Below, one piece after another: positions 15,932-23,983 of a stretch of DNA of 64,000 nucleotides. Origin of the DNA: Paenibacillus sp. URB8-2 (lineage in GTDB: Bacteria; Bacillota; Bacilli; Paenibacillales; Paenibacillaceae). The position numbers and the translations under genes were made by a program. The DNA is taken from positions 2,170,001 through 2,234,000 of the forward strand of contig NZ_AP023239.1 in assembly GCF_013393385.1 (NCBI RefSeq), read 5' to 3'. The first letter of the stretch is position 1. Every line of letters begins with the position of its first letter. Under the pieces are notes generated by a model. The model was not told the DNA's origin. It searched no databases and worked only from the letters and a program-made list of their open reading frames with translations.

Positions 15932-15957
15932 ATAAATCATATTCGGAGCTGGTATTT

Positions 15958-16416
15958 ATGTCAAGCAAACTTTCTGCCCTAACCCCAATTCAAATGGAGC
16001 TTCTTGCAGCTTTACGCCAAAACAGCACAAATACCATACTGTTTCACACATCCATTGCGGAATCGTACGGTCTTAACGCTACAGATCATAAATGTTTGGA
16101 TCACATTATCCGAAACGGCCCTCTCACGGCAGGACAAATTACAGAGTATACTGGGTTGACAACTGGTGCTGTGACCGGAATAATCAATCGGCTGGAGAAG
16201 GCTGGATATGTGAGGCGGGAGAAGGACCCGGAGGATAAAAGAAAAGTCCTTGTTCACAAAGTTCCATCAAAATTACAACATATTGACGCCAAATTTGAAT
16301 CGGCCTTGGGCGATACAATTCAAATTTTATGCAAATATTCGGATGAAGAATTATCCATCATCTTGGATTTTATCAATCGGTGCAATACTATGGTACAATC
16401 CCATATGGCAAAGTAA
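15958..16416 (+). CDS. MarR family transcriptional regulator
   Basis: A 152-residue winged-helix regulator. GPLTAGQITEYTGLTTGAVT (about 59-78) is the DNA-recognition helix-turn-helix and GYVRREKDPEDKRKV is the wing. MarR proteins bind as dimers and release DNA on binding small phenolic or oxidant signals. It is divergent from the DUF998/DUF1801 genes, with a palindrome in between, so these may be its targets. Confidence 0.88.
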   Translation: MSSKLSALTPIQMELLAALRQNSTNTILFHTSIAESYGLNATDHKCLDHIIRNGPLTAGQITEYTGLTTGAVTGIINRLEKAGYVRREKDPEDKRKVLVHKVPSKLQHIDAKFESALGDTIQILCKYSDEELSIILDFINRCNTMVQSHMAK

Positions 16417-16420
16417 AATC

Positions 16421-16584
16421 GTGGTGTATTTTGGGTAGAAATGAAGCACATTGCAGAGAGAGCCGTGCGTCGGGCACGACTCCTTAATGAATAGCCGCTT
16501 ATAAGGGCGGGCTTTTAAGGTATTACTGGCAGGAATAGACCGATTCCTTTGGACGTGGACGAGGGCGGTCTATTTCTTTTTGAG
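16421..16584. repeat. Non-coding repeat, copy B
   Basis: GTGGTGTATTTTGGGTAGAA, then AATAGCCGCTTATAAGGGCGG, AAGGTATTACTGGCAGG and a hairpin AATAGACCG...CGGTCTATT (about 16531-16575) followed by TTCTTTTT. The hairpin plus T-run makes a plus-strand terminator. It matches copy C at 25819 across its length and copy A at 4101 in the first half. No open frame of note lies in it. Confidence 0.75.
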
Positions 16585-16672
16585 GTATTTCTGTACCTCG
16601 AAGCCGTCGGGGTCCAGTATATAAAAGAAACTTAGGAATGAAAAAAAATGGAGTATAAAAGTGTTGTAAAAG

Positions 16673-16685
16673 CTAATGATATTAG
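16673..16685. promoter_or_regulatory. Candidate TetR operator upstream of its own gene
   Basis: CTAATGATATTAG is an inverted repeat CTAAT-N3-ATTAG, followed by GTT. The same CTAAT-N3-ATTAG core stands at 17424-17437 before the next gene. Confidence 0.5.
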
Positions 16686-16754
16686 TTAATATGATAATAT
16701 AGTTAGTATTTGTGGGATGGGTTGGGACACCAACAAGAAAGGAGGTGAAGAGAT

Positions 16755-17336
16755 ATGCCTAGAATGGGGTTGGATATTTCGGTGATTCTGCTGAGAGCGG
16801 CCGAGTTTGTGAATGAGAAAGGACTCGACGGGATTTCGCTCGGCGAACTCGCCAAGCAGCTAAACATTCGAACGCCTTCGCTTTATAACCATATAGACAG
16901 CCTGGCAGCCTTGAAGCAGAAACTCGCGATTTACAGCCTGAACCGGCTGTATGAGCGAATGCTGCAGGCCGCGGTGGGCCGTACCGGCGATGAAGCCGTT
17001 TATGCCTTGAGCGAGGCATATGTGCAGTTTGTAAGAGTCAACCCGGGTTTATACGATGCGGCGCTGCGAGCCCCGGATCCGAAAGATCCCGAGCTTCATC
17101 TGGCCCAGAATCAAATCGTTGATTTGGTCGTGAAAATCTTAAGCTTTTATAATATGCAGGATGATAAAGTGCTGCATACCGTACGCGGTTTGCGGAGCAT
17201 TCTCCACGGCTTTGCATCCATTGAAAGTGTGGGCGGGTTCGGACTGCCGCTGGATCTTGATGTAACGTTCAGAATGATGATCGATACGTTTCTGGCCGGC
17301 ATTCATGCACAGATGAAGCAGGAATCGCATAAATAA
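16755..17336 (+). CDS. TetR family regulator with WHG-type C-terminal domain
   Basis: 193 residues. Residues 18-46 (EKGLDGISLGELAKQLNIR, then SLYNHIDSLAALK) are the TetR helix-turn-helix. The C-terminal half has VRGLRSILHGFASIE and GGFGLPLD, as in the TetR_C_33/WHG group. The ATG follows AGGAGGTGAAGAGAT. A CTAAT-N3-ATTAG palindrome stands upstream of both this gene and the membrane-protein gene at 17492, so it most likely represses itself and that gene. Confidence 0.9.
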   Translation: MPRMGLDISVILLRAAEFVNEKGLDGISLGELAKQLNIRTPSLYNHIDSLAALKQKLAIYSLNRLYERMLQAAVGRTGDEAVYALSEAYVQFVRVNPGLYDAALRAPDPKDPELHLAQNQIVDLVVKILSFYNMQDDKVLHTVRGLRSILHGFASIESVGGFGLPLDLDVTFRMMIDTFLAGIHAQMKQESHK

Positions 17337-17360
17337 GCGGTTTATATATAATCTGTACCT

Positions 17361-17396
17361 TGTCGCAATCGGCAGCAAAATGCTGCCGACGCGACA
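17361..17396 (+). terminator. Strong hairpin after the TetR gene
   Basis: TGTCGC-ATCGGCAGCA and TGCTGCCGA-GCGACA pair around AAA. There is no T-run, so it may terminate weakly or stabilise the mRNA end. Confidence 0.5.
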
Positions 17397-17419
17397 GGAG
17401 CAACGATTTTCGCACATGT

Positions 17420-17442
17420 AAAAACTAATATAATTAGTTTTT
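17420..17442. promoter_or_regulatory. Candidate TetR operator before the membrane-protein gene
   Basis: AAAAACTAAT and ATTAGTTTTT form a perfect 10-bp inverted repeat with ATA in between, 50 bp before the next start codon. It shares its CTAAT-N3-ATTAG core with the site at 16673. Confidence 0.65.
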
Positions 17443-17491
17443 GTGATTATTTTAGTTTAATTGATTGCTTTTACTTAAAGGAGGAATATTC

Positions 17492-18085
17492 ATGAACGTA
17501 ACCATTCGTCAATTTGGAAGCTTTGCTTCAATCTTATCGGGACTGTTGCTGTTTGCCGCGCATTTAACCGAAGAGATTTCATCAAGCGATATCTTAATTG
17601 TATTTGCCAAGAACCTCGTATTGGTTGCTCATTTGACTATGGTATTTGCTTTGATATCTGTTTACGAAACCCATACCAGAACAAGACGACTCGGCATGCT
17701 CGGTCTGCTGTTCTCAACTTTTGGCACGATGTTCGTATCGGCGATTGTACTCGTTGAGATCGCAGGCGTTTCAAACACAAGCGCAGCGGCGATACAGAAG
17801 GCTTCCGAAATACAGTGGATTGTAACTTCTGGTCCGCTTCTGTTTGTCTTCGGTATACTGATTCTCGGCGTCCAGCTAATAAAATCGGGAACTCGCACCA
17901 AGCAGGCCGGTATATTGCTGATCCTTGGAACGATTGTATTTGCTGCTGCGGGTTACACGAGTGGCGCGGCCTCTATTTTCGTTATTGCGGGCTCCGGCCT
18001 TACCTCTGCCGGGTTTATTCTGTTAGGGAAACCTTTGAGACAAGGGAAACCAGCCGCAGGGAGGCAAATTACTCGGGTAATGTAG
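17492..18085 (+). CDS. Small multi-span membrane protein, probably TetR-controlled
   Basis: 197 residues with about six hydrophobic spans (ILSGLLLFAAHL, LLFSTFGTMFVSAIVL, GPLLFVFGILILGV, GTIVFAAAGYTSG). No family recognised with confidence. The ATG at 17492 follows AAAGGAGGAATATTC. The palindromic operator upstream, shared with the neighbouring TetR gene, suggests that it is induced by that regulator's ligand. Confidence 0.7.
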   Translation: MNVTIRQFGSFASILSGLLLFAAHLTEEISSSDILIVFAKNLVLVAHLTMVFALISVYETHTRTRRLGMLGLLFSTFGTMFVSAIVLVEIAGVSNTSAAAIQKASEIQWIVTSGPLLFVFGILILGVQLIKSGTRTKQAGILLILGTIVFAAAGYTSGAASIFVIAGSGLTSAGFILLGKPLRQGKPAAGRQITRVM

Positions 18086-18124
18086 TGGTCAACCATCCGG
18101 AAAGGGGTTGCTTACTGCATAGTT

Positions 18125-18176
18125 TCTTTACCCGCAAGAAGGTCAACTTTTCAAATGCCCTTCTTGTGGGTAAAGT
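18125..18176. terminator. Terminator between convergent genes
   Basis: CTTTACCCGCAAGAAGG and CCTTCTTGTGGGTAAAG pair over 17 bp with a 18-base loop. It sits between the membrane-protein gene and the minus-strand sspH gene and can serve both. Confidence 0.65.
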
Positions 18177-18199
18177 TTAAAACATAGGTGAGCAAGTTA

Positions 18200-18379
18200 T
18201 TACTGTTCGATCAGGTTCCTGACGGGGACCGTTTGCTCTTTTTCCGGCTGATTCAATGGATAGATTCTGGCCATATCGGTGTTTTCATCCACATGCTGGA
18301 TATAGATTTGCGTCCCTTCATAGGTCACATTTTCCATAATCGGCGAAGCGGCAATCTCTTGAGCTCTTTGTGTATTCAT
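18200..18379 (-). CDS. sspH: H-type small acid-soluble spore protein
   Basis: This 59-residue protein runs from MNTQRAQEIAASPIMENVTY through IYIQHVDENTDMARIYPLN to VRNLIEQ and matches the SspH family of minor spore proteins, which are made in the forespore under SigF/SigG. The start at 18379 follows GGAGGGTAAAGC on the minus strand. It is short enough to be missed by ORF length cut-offs. The region is divergent from the SLH-protein gene at 18539. Confidence 0.9.
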   Translation of the reverse strand: MNTQRAQEIAASPIMENVTYEGTQIYIQHVDENTDMARIYPLNQPEKEQTVPVRNLIEQ

Positions 18380-18538
18380 GCTTTACCCTCCTCCATATTT
18401 CGGATAACAATGATTAGTGTCACATTAGATGATAGGATTTATGCATAAAGCCCAGCTTGTATATTTTACCGTTAGAGATATTTTTATGATTCTGCTATTC
18501 TAAAGGACGGAATTTGAAATAGTAGGAGGACATCCCAG

Positions 18539-19594
18539 ATGAGACCACAGTTACAACGCATTATTCTTTTTCTGTTTTTACCCTTTTTCTTGATTGCCCA
18601 GAGCTTTCCCGTATCGGCCCGTGCAGCAGAAACCGATCTGTTGGACAAATACTATCCTTCCGACATTGATGGGCATTGGGCATATGAGGCGATTGATAAT
18701 TTCGTCAGTGCCAACTTGTTAAGTGGCTATGCCGATGTGGATGGTACGATCAGTATTAAGCCGAATAATGACATTACCCGCGCCGAATTCGTAACGATTC
18801 TTGTCAATGCGGCGGGCTTGACCAGCAGCCAGTCAGGTAAAACCTTCACGGACGTCAAGGCTGGAAAATGGTACGCTGATCCGATCCGGATTGCCAGTTC
18901 GCTCGGCATCGTCGGCGGCATCACCAATACGGAATTCGGTCCTGACCGGCCGATCACTCGTGGTGAGATCGCCGTTATGGTCGTGAATGCTTTTTCATCA
19001 TCCGTACAGTTCGACGGACAACCCAAAGCCTTTACGGATGTTCCGCAATATTACGCGAAGCCTGCCATTCAAAAAGCCAGCCAGGCCGGCATCGTGACCG
19101 GGATGACCCAGACCGAATTCAAGCCGTTCAACCGCGCAACCCGCGCTCAGGCAGTTGTAATGCTCGAACGCTCCCTGAAGCTGCAGCAGGGGAACCTGCC
19201 GACAGATCAGGATTTGATTAATGTTGCTGCCAAAGCCGACAAAGAAGAAACACAGCTGATGGTCGACAAGAAGTATGCTGACCTCGAGCGGATTTTCCTT
19301 AAATATTACACAGGCTACCAGTTTGCTTACAACATGTCTTCTTTGGCCGAGATCAATCAAATGGCGGCCGTGGGCGGAACGATAGATATTGAAGTCGTGA
19401 AAGCCCCGACTTTCCTCGTTACCGAACGTTCTGATCGTCTGGCGGTGTTGGATTCGGTATACGGAGAAATCAAAATGAAAATTTCGAATGGCGCTAATAC
19501 CTATGAAGACACGATCAAGACGGACGGCCAATACCTGCTGAAGAAAATGTCGGATAACAGCTGGAAAATATACGCCATCCTTACCAACGAATAA
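18539..19594 (+). CDS. Exported protein with three SLH domains
   Basis: 351 residues. A signal peptide (about 1-30, ending ARAAET) is followed by three S-layer homology repeats at about 42-95, 103-155 and 165-215 (GHWAYEAIDNF, KWYADPIRIASSLG, YYAKPAIQKASQAG, each with an ITRAE-like motif). SLH domains bind pyruvylated wall polymer. The C-terminal 120 residues look like a small alpha/beta domain (LERIFLKYYTGYQFAYN) of unknown role. AGGAGG precedes the start; a terminator follows. Confidence 0.88.
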   Translation: MRPQLQRIILFLFLPFFLIAQSFPVSARAAETDLLDKYYPSDIDGHWAYEAIDNFVSANLLSGYADVDGTISIKPNNDITRAEFVTILVNAAGLTSSQSGKTFTDVKAGKWYADPIRIASSLGIVGGITNTEFGPDRPITRGEIAVMVVNAFSSSVQFDGQPKAFTDVPQYYAKPAIQKASQAGIVTGMTQTEFKPFNRATRAQAVVMLERSLKLQQGNLPTDQDLINVAAKADKEETQLMVDKKYADLERIFLKYYTGYQFAYNMSSLAEINQMAAVGGTIDIEVVKAPTFLVTERSDRLAVLDSVYGEIKMKISNGANTYEDTIKTDGQYLLKKMSDNSWKIYAILTNE

Positions 19595-19600
19595 TTGTGC

Positions 19601-19636
19601 AAAACCGGAGGTTCCACGGGAATCCCGGTTTTTTTT
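19601..19636 (+). terminator. Terminator of the SLH-protein gene
   Basis: AAAACCGG pairs with CCGGTTTT, followed by TTTTTTG. Confidence 0.75.
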
Positions 19637-19739
19637 GTTTCTTCAATATTTGAAATAGCGTCATGTGAAAAAAGTAAATTCAATAAAGATAAATTAAGAG
19701 TAAAATACAAGTATACTGAGTCAACGGGAGCAGAGACAC

Positions 19740-21011
19740 TTGGACAAACAAAATAGCAAGTATCGGTGGATTGTTTTTACCGCGGTATTGTTTACCTATT
19801 TCCTGGTCGTAAGTCAAAGGACGGCGCCGGGGTTGATTACCGATCAATTGATGAAAGATTTCAATGTCTCGGCATCGACCATCGGATTGCTGACTAGCAT
19901 CCAATTTTTGGCGTACGCCAGCTTGCAAATTCCGATTGGGATTTTATCCGATCGTTATGGCCCCAATTTGTTCCTTATCGCAGGCGCACTGCTGAATGGT
20001 CTGGGCACTTTAATTTACAGTTTTGCGCCAAATGAATTCGTGCTGCTTGTTTCCAGATCCTTGGTAGGCATGGGGGACGCTACAATCTGGGTCAATCTGG
20101 TCTTAATCTTAAGTCAATGGTTTAGAGTAAAAGAGTTTGTCGGGCTACTTGGTCTCGCGGGAATGGCCGGCAGTCTGGGCTTCTTACTGGCAACGTTTCC
20201 TTTTTCGGCTTGGATTGCCCATTCAGGCTGGAGAACTCCATTTTTTACAGTCGGCGTTTTACTCGTTCTTTGCGGAATTCTTCTTTATGTCGTACTCGTT
20301 AAGCAGCCAAACAAACGATTCAAGGAAGACAATCTTGTAACGGTTCAGACGGAACAAAAGCGTGAAAAAACTCTTGCGATGTTAAAACGGATATTTTCAG
20401 ATCGGCAAGCATGGGCCACCTTCTTCTGTCATTTTGGGCTGGTCGGTACGTATGTCGGGTTTATAGGCTCGTGGGCGGTTCCTTATGGAATGCAGATGTA
20501 CGGAATGACGCGCTCGGAAGTAAGTCAGCTCATGATGATCGGACTTGTCGGGGCGATCGTTGGCGCTTCACTGACTACCTGGATTGCCAATCGTCTGGAA
20601 TCGATAAAACGGCCCTATTTGGTCGTTCATCTCGTCGTTTTTGTCAGCTGGGCAGTGTTTCTACTATTTAGCGGAAAACCTCCCTACTTTATGCTTATTA
20701 TTCTGTTCTTCATCATCGGCTATGGAAATGGAGCGAGTGCTTTAACGTTTGCGGCCGTTCGTCAATCATTTACGATGCGGGAGGTTGGCGTCGTCTCGGG
20801 CTTTGCGAATACCGGGGGCTTTATCAGCGCTATTCTTTTGCCGAGCATCTACGGGAAGGTGTTGGATCATTTTCAGCCAGTTTCAAGCGGTATCGGGTAT
20901 TTCTACGGTTTTATCATTCCGGTTCTGTTCTCCATACTGGGCTTAATGGGAGGCTTTCTGTTAAGAGAACAGCGCAGGGAATCCTCGAAGGCAAGCGGGC
21001 TTTCGGTTTGA
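19740..21011 (+). CDS. MFS transporter
   Basis: 423 residues with 12 hydrophobic spans. GILSDRYGPNLFLIAGAL (about 79-96) is the loop 2-3 signature of the major facilitator superfamily, and a long cytoplasmic loop near residue 200 (KQPNKRFKEDN) divides the halves. The substrate is unknown; relatives in the OFA/cyanate-like group export or import small anions. It starts with TTG at 19740 after GGGAGCAGAG. Confidence 0.85.
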   Translation: MDKQNSKYRWIVFTAVLFTYFLVVSQRTAPGLITDQLMKDFNVSASTIGLLTSIQFLAYASLQIPIGILSDRYGPNLFLIAGALLNGLGTLIYSFAPNEFVLLVSRSLVGMGDATIWVNLVLILSQWFRVKEFVGLLGLAGMAGSLGFLLATFPFSAWIAHSGWRTPFFTVGVLLVLCGILLYVVLVKQPNKRFKEDNLVTVQTEQKREKTLAMLKRIFSDRQAWATFFCHFGLVGTYVGFIGSWAVPYGMQMYGMTRSEVSQLMMIGLVGAIVGASLTTWIANRLESIKRPYLVVHLVVFVSWAVFLLFSGKPPYFMLIILFFIIGYGNGASALTFAAVRQSFTMREVGVVSGFANTGGFISAILLPSIYGKVLDHFQPVSSGIGYFYGFIIPVLFSILGLMGGFLLREQRRESSKASGLSV

Positions 21012-21076
21012 TCAAAAGACAGAACAAGGCATGAGTTAGATTTAATGGCGGTAGGCTGGTTGTAGGGGGGGACGTT

Positions 21077-21637
21077 TTGCATACCGGGACTCAAGTTATT
21101 CAGACCGAAAGACTCATGCTAAGGCCATTTGTTATACAAGATGCTGAGAGCATGTTAAGAAACTGGATTGGCGATGAAGAAGTACAGGCAAACTACGGTG
21201 AGCCCGTGTACGAAACTATCGAATCCGTTCATGAATTACTGCAAAAATGGATGAGTTCTTATGCACAGAGTGAATTTTACAGGTGGGCCCTAGTACTTAA
21301 AGACAGGAAAGAGTGTATTGGGCAAATTGCCTTTTGTCATGTGGATAGCGTTCATCATGTTGCGGATATCGAATATTGTATTGGAAGATCGTACCAAGGT
21401 CAGGGATATGCCACTGAAGCGCTGACTTCGGTCATCCAATTTGTATTTGGGCATACCAAGCTAAATAGACTTCAGGCCTTTCATCGGGGAAGAAATGTGT
21501 CTTCCGGAAGGGTGTTACAAAAAGCCCAAATGAAATATGAAGGAATTTTAAGAAAAAGCTACTTTTACAGCGATATGGGCGAGTACGATGATAAAATTTA
21601 TTACGGCGTTATCCGAAGCGACATTATGAGCCACTAA
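21077..21637 (+). CDS. GNAT family N-acetyltransferase (RimJ/RimL-like)
   Basis: 186 residues. TERLMLRPFVIQDAE opens the domain and RSYQGQGYATEAL is the acetyl-CoA pyrophosphate loop. The protein transfers acetyl from acetyl-CoA to an amine, often a ribosomal-protein N-terminus or a drug; the substrate is unknown. The TTG start at 21077 follows GGGGGG. It ends where the next gene region starts, with a small overlap of frames but not of likely coding sequence. Confidence 0.85.
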   Translation: MHTGTQVIQTERLMLRPFVIQDAESMLRNWIGDEEVQANYGEPVYETIESVHELLQKWMSSYAQSEFYRWALVLKDRKECIGQIAFCHVDSVHHVADIEYCIGRSYQGQGYATEALTSVIQFVFGHTKLNRLQAFHRGRNVSSGRVLQKAQMKYEGILRKSYFYSDMGEYDDKIYYGVIRSDIMSH

Positions 21638-21669
21638 TGATAATGATTCTCGAAAATAAAGCTATTTAC

Positions 21670-21686
21670 AAACCGTCGGTCGGTTT
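21670..21686. promoter_or_regulatory. Candidate TetR operator
   Basis: AAACCG-TCGGT-CGGTTT is an inverted repeat of the kind used by TetR-type repressors, 55 bp upstream of the TTG start of the TetR gene at 21742. Its position argues against using the upstream ATG at 21637. Confidence 0.6.
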
Positions 21687-21741
21687 ATATAATGAGATTA
21701 ATAACGGAAAAAATTTGTTGAACGATTATGGAGGAGTCACT

Positions 21742-22335
21742 TTGAAACAAGAGCAACGCCGAGAACAAACAATAGGGCAACTGCTGAATGCAACTAAGGA
21801 GCTATTGCGGGATAGAGGCTGCCACGGGATCACAATGAAGGATATCATGGAAAAATCAGAATTATCTAAGGGGGCGATCTTCCATTATGTGAAAAGTAAA
21901 GACGAAATTTTTGCCTGGGTGCTGCAAGAACGGCTTGAAGAAACCAACAAACATTTCATGAACGAAGTGATACAGGCCCCAATAACCTTTGATGGACCGA
22001 TGCAAGTGATCTCGCGTAATCTCGCGGCATTGGAAGATGCATATGATGTGACAAACAAAGTTCTGATGTACTTGTTAGGCAAGGAAGATGAGCCTGTTGT
22101 CGCGGAAGTGCTAAAGAATTATTATGAGCGGTCTGTATATTTAGCTAAGCAATGGATCGTAAGCGGCCAGCAGCACGGGGTTATTCTAGAATCGGTTGAT
22201 CCGGACAAGACGGCAGAAATGTTCGTTCTGTTATCGATGGGTCTGCGCGTCCGTTCTTCCTTTCCTATCAAGAACACTTCTGCTACTGCTCAAGATCTAT
22301 CAGCATACATGGTCAGTATTTTGAAAGACCAATAG
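21742..22335 (+). CDS. TetR/AcrR family regulator
   Basis: 197 residues. GCHGITMKDIMEKSELSKGA with IFHYVKSKDEIF is the TetR DNA-binding domain (about 23-60). I prefer the TTG at 21742, six bases after GGAGGAGTC; an ATG at 21637 would run through the palindromic operator and the promoter. It precedes a DoxX-like gene by 21 bp and probably controls it. Confidence 0.87.
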   Translation: MKQEQRREQTIGQLLNATKELLRDRGCHGITMKDIMEKSELSKGAIFHYVKSKDEIFAWVLQERLEETNKHFMNEVIQAPITFDGPMQVISRNLAALEDAYDVTNKVLMYLLGKEDEPVVAEVLKNYYERSVYLAKQWIVSGQQHGVILESVDPDKTAEMFVLLSMGLRVRSSFPIKNTSATAQDLSAYMVSILKDQ

Positions 22336-22356
22336 ATTTAAAATGGAGGGATCAAT

Positions 22357-22812
22357 ATGGCACCACTTATTGCGCTTGTTGCATCTTTTTTATTGTTCCG
22401 GGTGATCGGGTACTTAGGACTGTCTTTTTTCGATGATTGGCACACATCACTGCAAGGGGCGGTGGCTGTCATGTTTCTGCTCACTGCTTCTGCTCACTGG
22501 GGAAAAAGGCGTCTCGACCTGATCCGGATGGTTCCTCCTTCCTTTCCGAGGAGCGAATGGATCGTAACGGCTACGGGATTCCTGGAAATAGCCGGGGCTA
22601 TCGGTATTATGCTCCCCCGAACTTCCCTTGCTGCATCGGTTGGCTTGACACTTTTACTGATAGCGATGTTCCCTGCAAATATATATGCGGCTCGAAACAA
22701 ATTGACGATTGACGGTAAGCCTGTACCCAAGCTGCTTGTCCGGACTTTGCTGCAAATCCTATTTATCGCGGCAGTCATATTGGCCTCCCCGATCTCATCA
22801 AGCCTCCAATAG
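22357..22812 (+). CDS. DoxX-like membrane protein
   Basis: 151 residues with four membrane spans. ATGFLEIAGAIGIMLP and NIYAARNKL match the DoxX family pattern (G.LE...G..L). Related proteins act near quinone or thiol redox reactions, but the function here is unknown. It is in one unit with the TetR gene and follows AATGGAGGGATC. Confidence 0.75.
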   Translation: MAPLIALVASFLLFRVIGYLGLSFFDDWHTSLQGAVAVMFLLTASAHWGKRRLDLIRMVPPSFPRSEWIVTATGFLEIAGAIGIMLPRTSLAASVGLTLLLIAMFPANIYAARNKLTIDGKPVPKLLVRTLLQILFIAAVILASPISSSLQ

Positions 22813-22852
22813 GGATTTTATTCTCGATCTATCCTGTCATGTTTGTAAAAAT

Positions 22853-22897
22853 AAAGCCGTCCGGAACATGATTTCCATATTCTGGACGGCTGCTTTG
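22853..22897. terminator. Terminator between convergent genes
   Basis: AGCCGTCCGGAA pairs with TTCTGGACGGCT around 13 bases; TTT follows on the plus strand and ATTTTTAC on the minus strand. Confidence 0.7.
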
Positions 22898-22921
22898 TGT
22901 TTATGTAACGCATGATTTTTG

Positions 22922-23845
22922 CTAAGGGTTCATCGTCAAGAGGACTTTTCCTGTCACACCGTTCTCCAACATTTCATGTGCAGCTTTAGCTTCCGATAGG
23001 GGGAAGGTTTGATTGATAACAGGTTGGAAAGCTCGATTGCGAAGCATTTCAAATAACGTAATCAGATCTTCTTTAAACCAATGCGGTTTTGTTTTTTTAG
23101 ATAAGATTAGAAAATAGAGCGAAGCTCGCCTTCCATCGGGCATAAATTTCCGAGACATGATTGTCATTAGTGTAGGTAAAAGATGCCCGGAGCCATAACC
23201 GATTACCCGGTCTTTCTTTCGCAAGATTTGATATGATTTTTTGAAGTTTATACCGCCCATACAGTCAAACACAACATCCATTCCGTCAGGATGGTATTTG
23301 TTAATCTCGCGAACAAAATCTGTATTTTTGTAGTCGATTGGGGTGGCGCCTAAACTCGATACATAAGCATGCTTAGTTTGTGAGGCTGTACCGAACATTT
23401 CAACCTTGAGAACTTTCTCTCCTTGCTGCACATGGGCATACCGATGGAGCAACTGATACGCCATCAAATAATTGAGCACAAGAGATGCCGCTTCTTTCGG
23501 ATCAATCCCATCGGGGATCGGGATAAGCTCCTTCTGATGCAGACAAATATGTTCGGTATATCCTCCAAAGAAGGGGAGTGCAGCAACAAGCTGTCCGACT
23601 TTTACCGTGGTTACATTCGGCCCTGCTTCCTTTACGATGCCAACAATTTCGGTGCCGGGTGTAAGTGGTGGCTTTTGAAACGGAGCCTCTCCTTTCCGAA
23701 GGATAATATCTCCGAAAGCGACTCCAGTCACTAAGTTCTTGATCAATACTTCATTTTTTTTCGGTTTGGGCACCGGTTCTTCGATCAGTTCCAGTACTTC
23801 AGGTCCCCCAAATCGGTTGACCACAATCCGTTTGTTTGTCGCCAT
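22922..23845 (-). CDS. Quinone-oxidoreductase-like (MDR) protein lacking the nucleotide-binding loop
   Basis: 307 residues, shorter than the usual 325-330. The N-terminal GroES-like domain is intact (RFGGPEVLELIEEPVPKPKK, TPGTEIVGIVKEAGPNV). Normally GEKVLVHGAAGGVG...GKLAG precedes FGTAS. Here GEKVLKVEMFGTASQTK (142-158) jumps the gap, so about 18 residues with the AxxGxxG dinucleotide loop are missing in frame. The rest (SSLGATPIDYKN, FDCMGG) continues normally. NADPH binding should be lost or altered. Two palindromes sit between it and the divergent TetR gene, which likely represses it. Confidence 0.8.
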   Translation of the reverse strand: MATNKRIVVNRFGGPEVLELIEEPVPKPKKNEVLIKNLVTGVAFGDIILRKGEAPFQKPPLTPGTEIVGIVKEAGPNVTTVKVGQLVAALPFFGGYTEHICLHQKELIPIPDGIDPKEAASLVLNYLMAYQLLHRYAHVQQGEKVLKVEMFGTASQTKHAYVSSLGATPIDYKNTDFVREINKYHPDGMDVVFDCMGGINFKKSYQILRKKDRVIGYGSGHLLPTLMTIMSRKFMPDGRRASLYFLILSKKTKPHWFKEDLITLFEMLRNRAFQPVINQTFPLSEAKAAHEMLENGVTGKVLLTMNP

Positions 23846-23871
23846 CCCTTCCAGCCCCTTTCAATTTATGC

Positions 23872-23891
23872 AGTAAATTAACTAATTTACT
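23872..23891. promoter_or_regulatory. Candidate operator in the oxidoreductase promoter
   Basis: AGTAAATTA and TAATTTACT form a perfect 9-bp inverted repeat with a 2-bp spacer, 27 bp upstream of the minus-strand oxidoreductase gene and 93 bp from the TetR start. Confidence 0.65.
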
Positions 23892-23938
23892 CCATGAATT
23901 GATTTTATCTTCCAAGCGATTGAAAATCAATAGTTATA

Positions 23939-23960
23939 GAGTATAATTATATATATACTC
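23939..23960. promoter_or_regulatory. Second palindrome before the TetR gene
   Basis: GAGTATA and TATACTC are an inverted repeat with an 8-bp AT spacer, overlapping likely -10 sequence of the TetR gene (start 23984). The half-site resembles the ACTC edge of the 23872 site, so one TetR may bind both. Confidence 0.45.
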
Positions 23961-23983
23961 CATAACTAAAGAAGAGGGTTACG

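Noticed and set aside
21637..21741. Upstream ATG start for the TetR gene at 21742
   Set aside because: It has no ribosome site and would translate a palindromic operator; the TTG at 21742 has GGAGGAG at the right distance.
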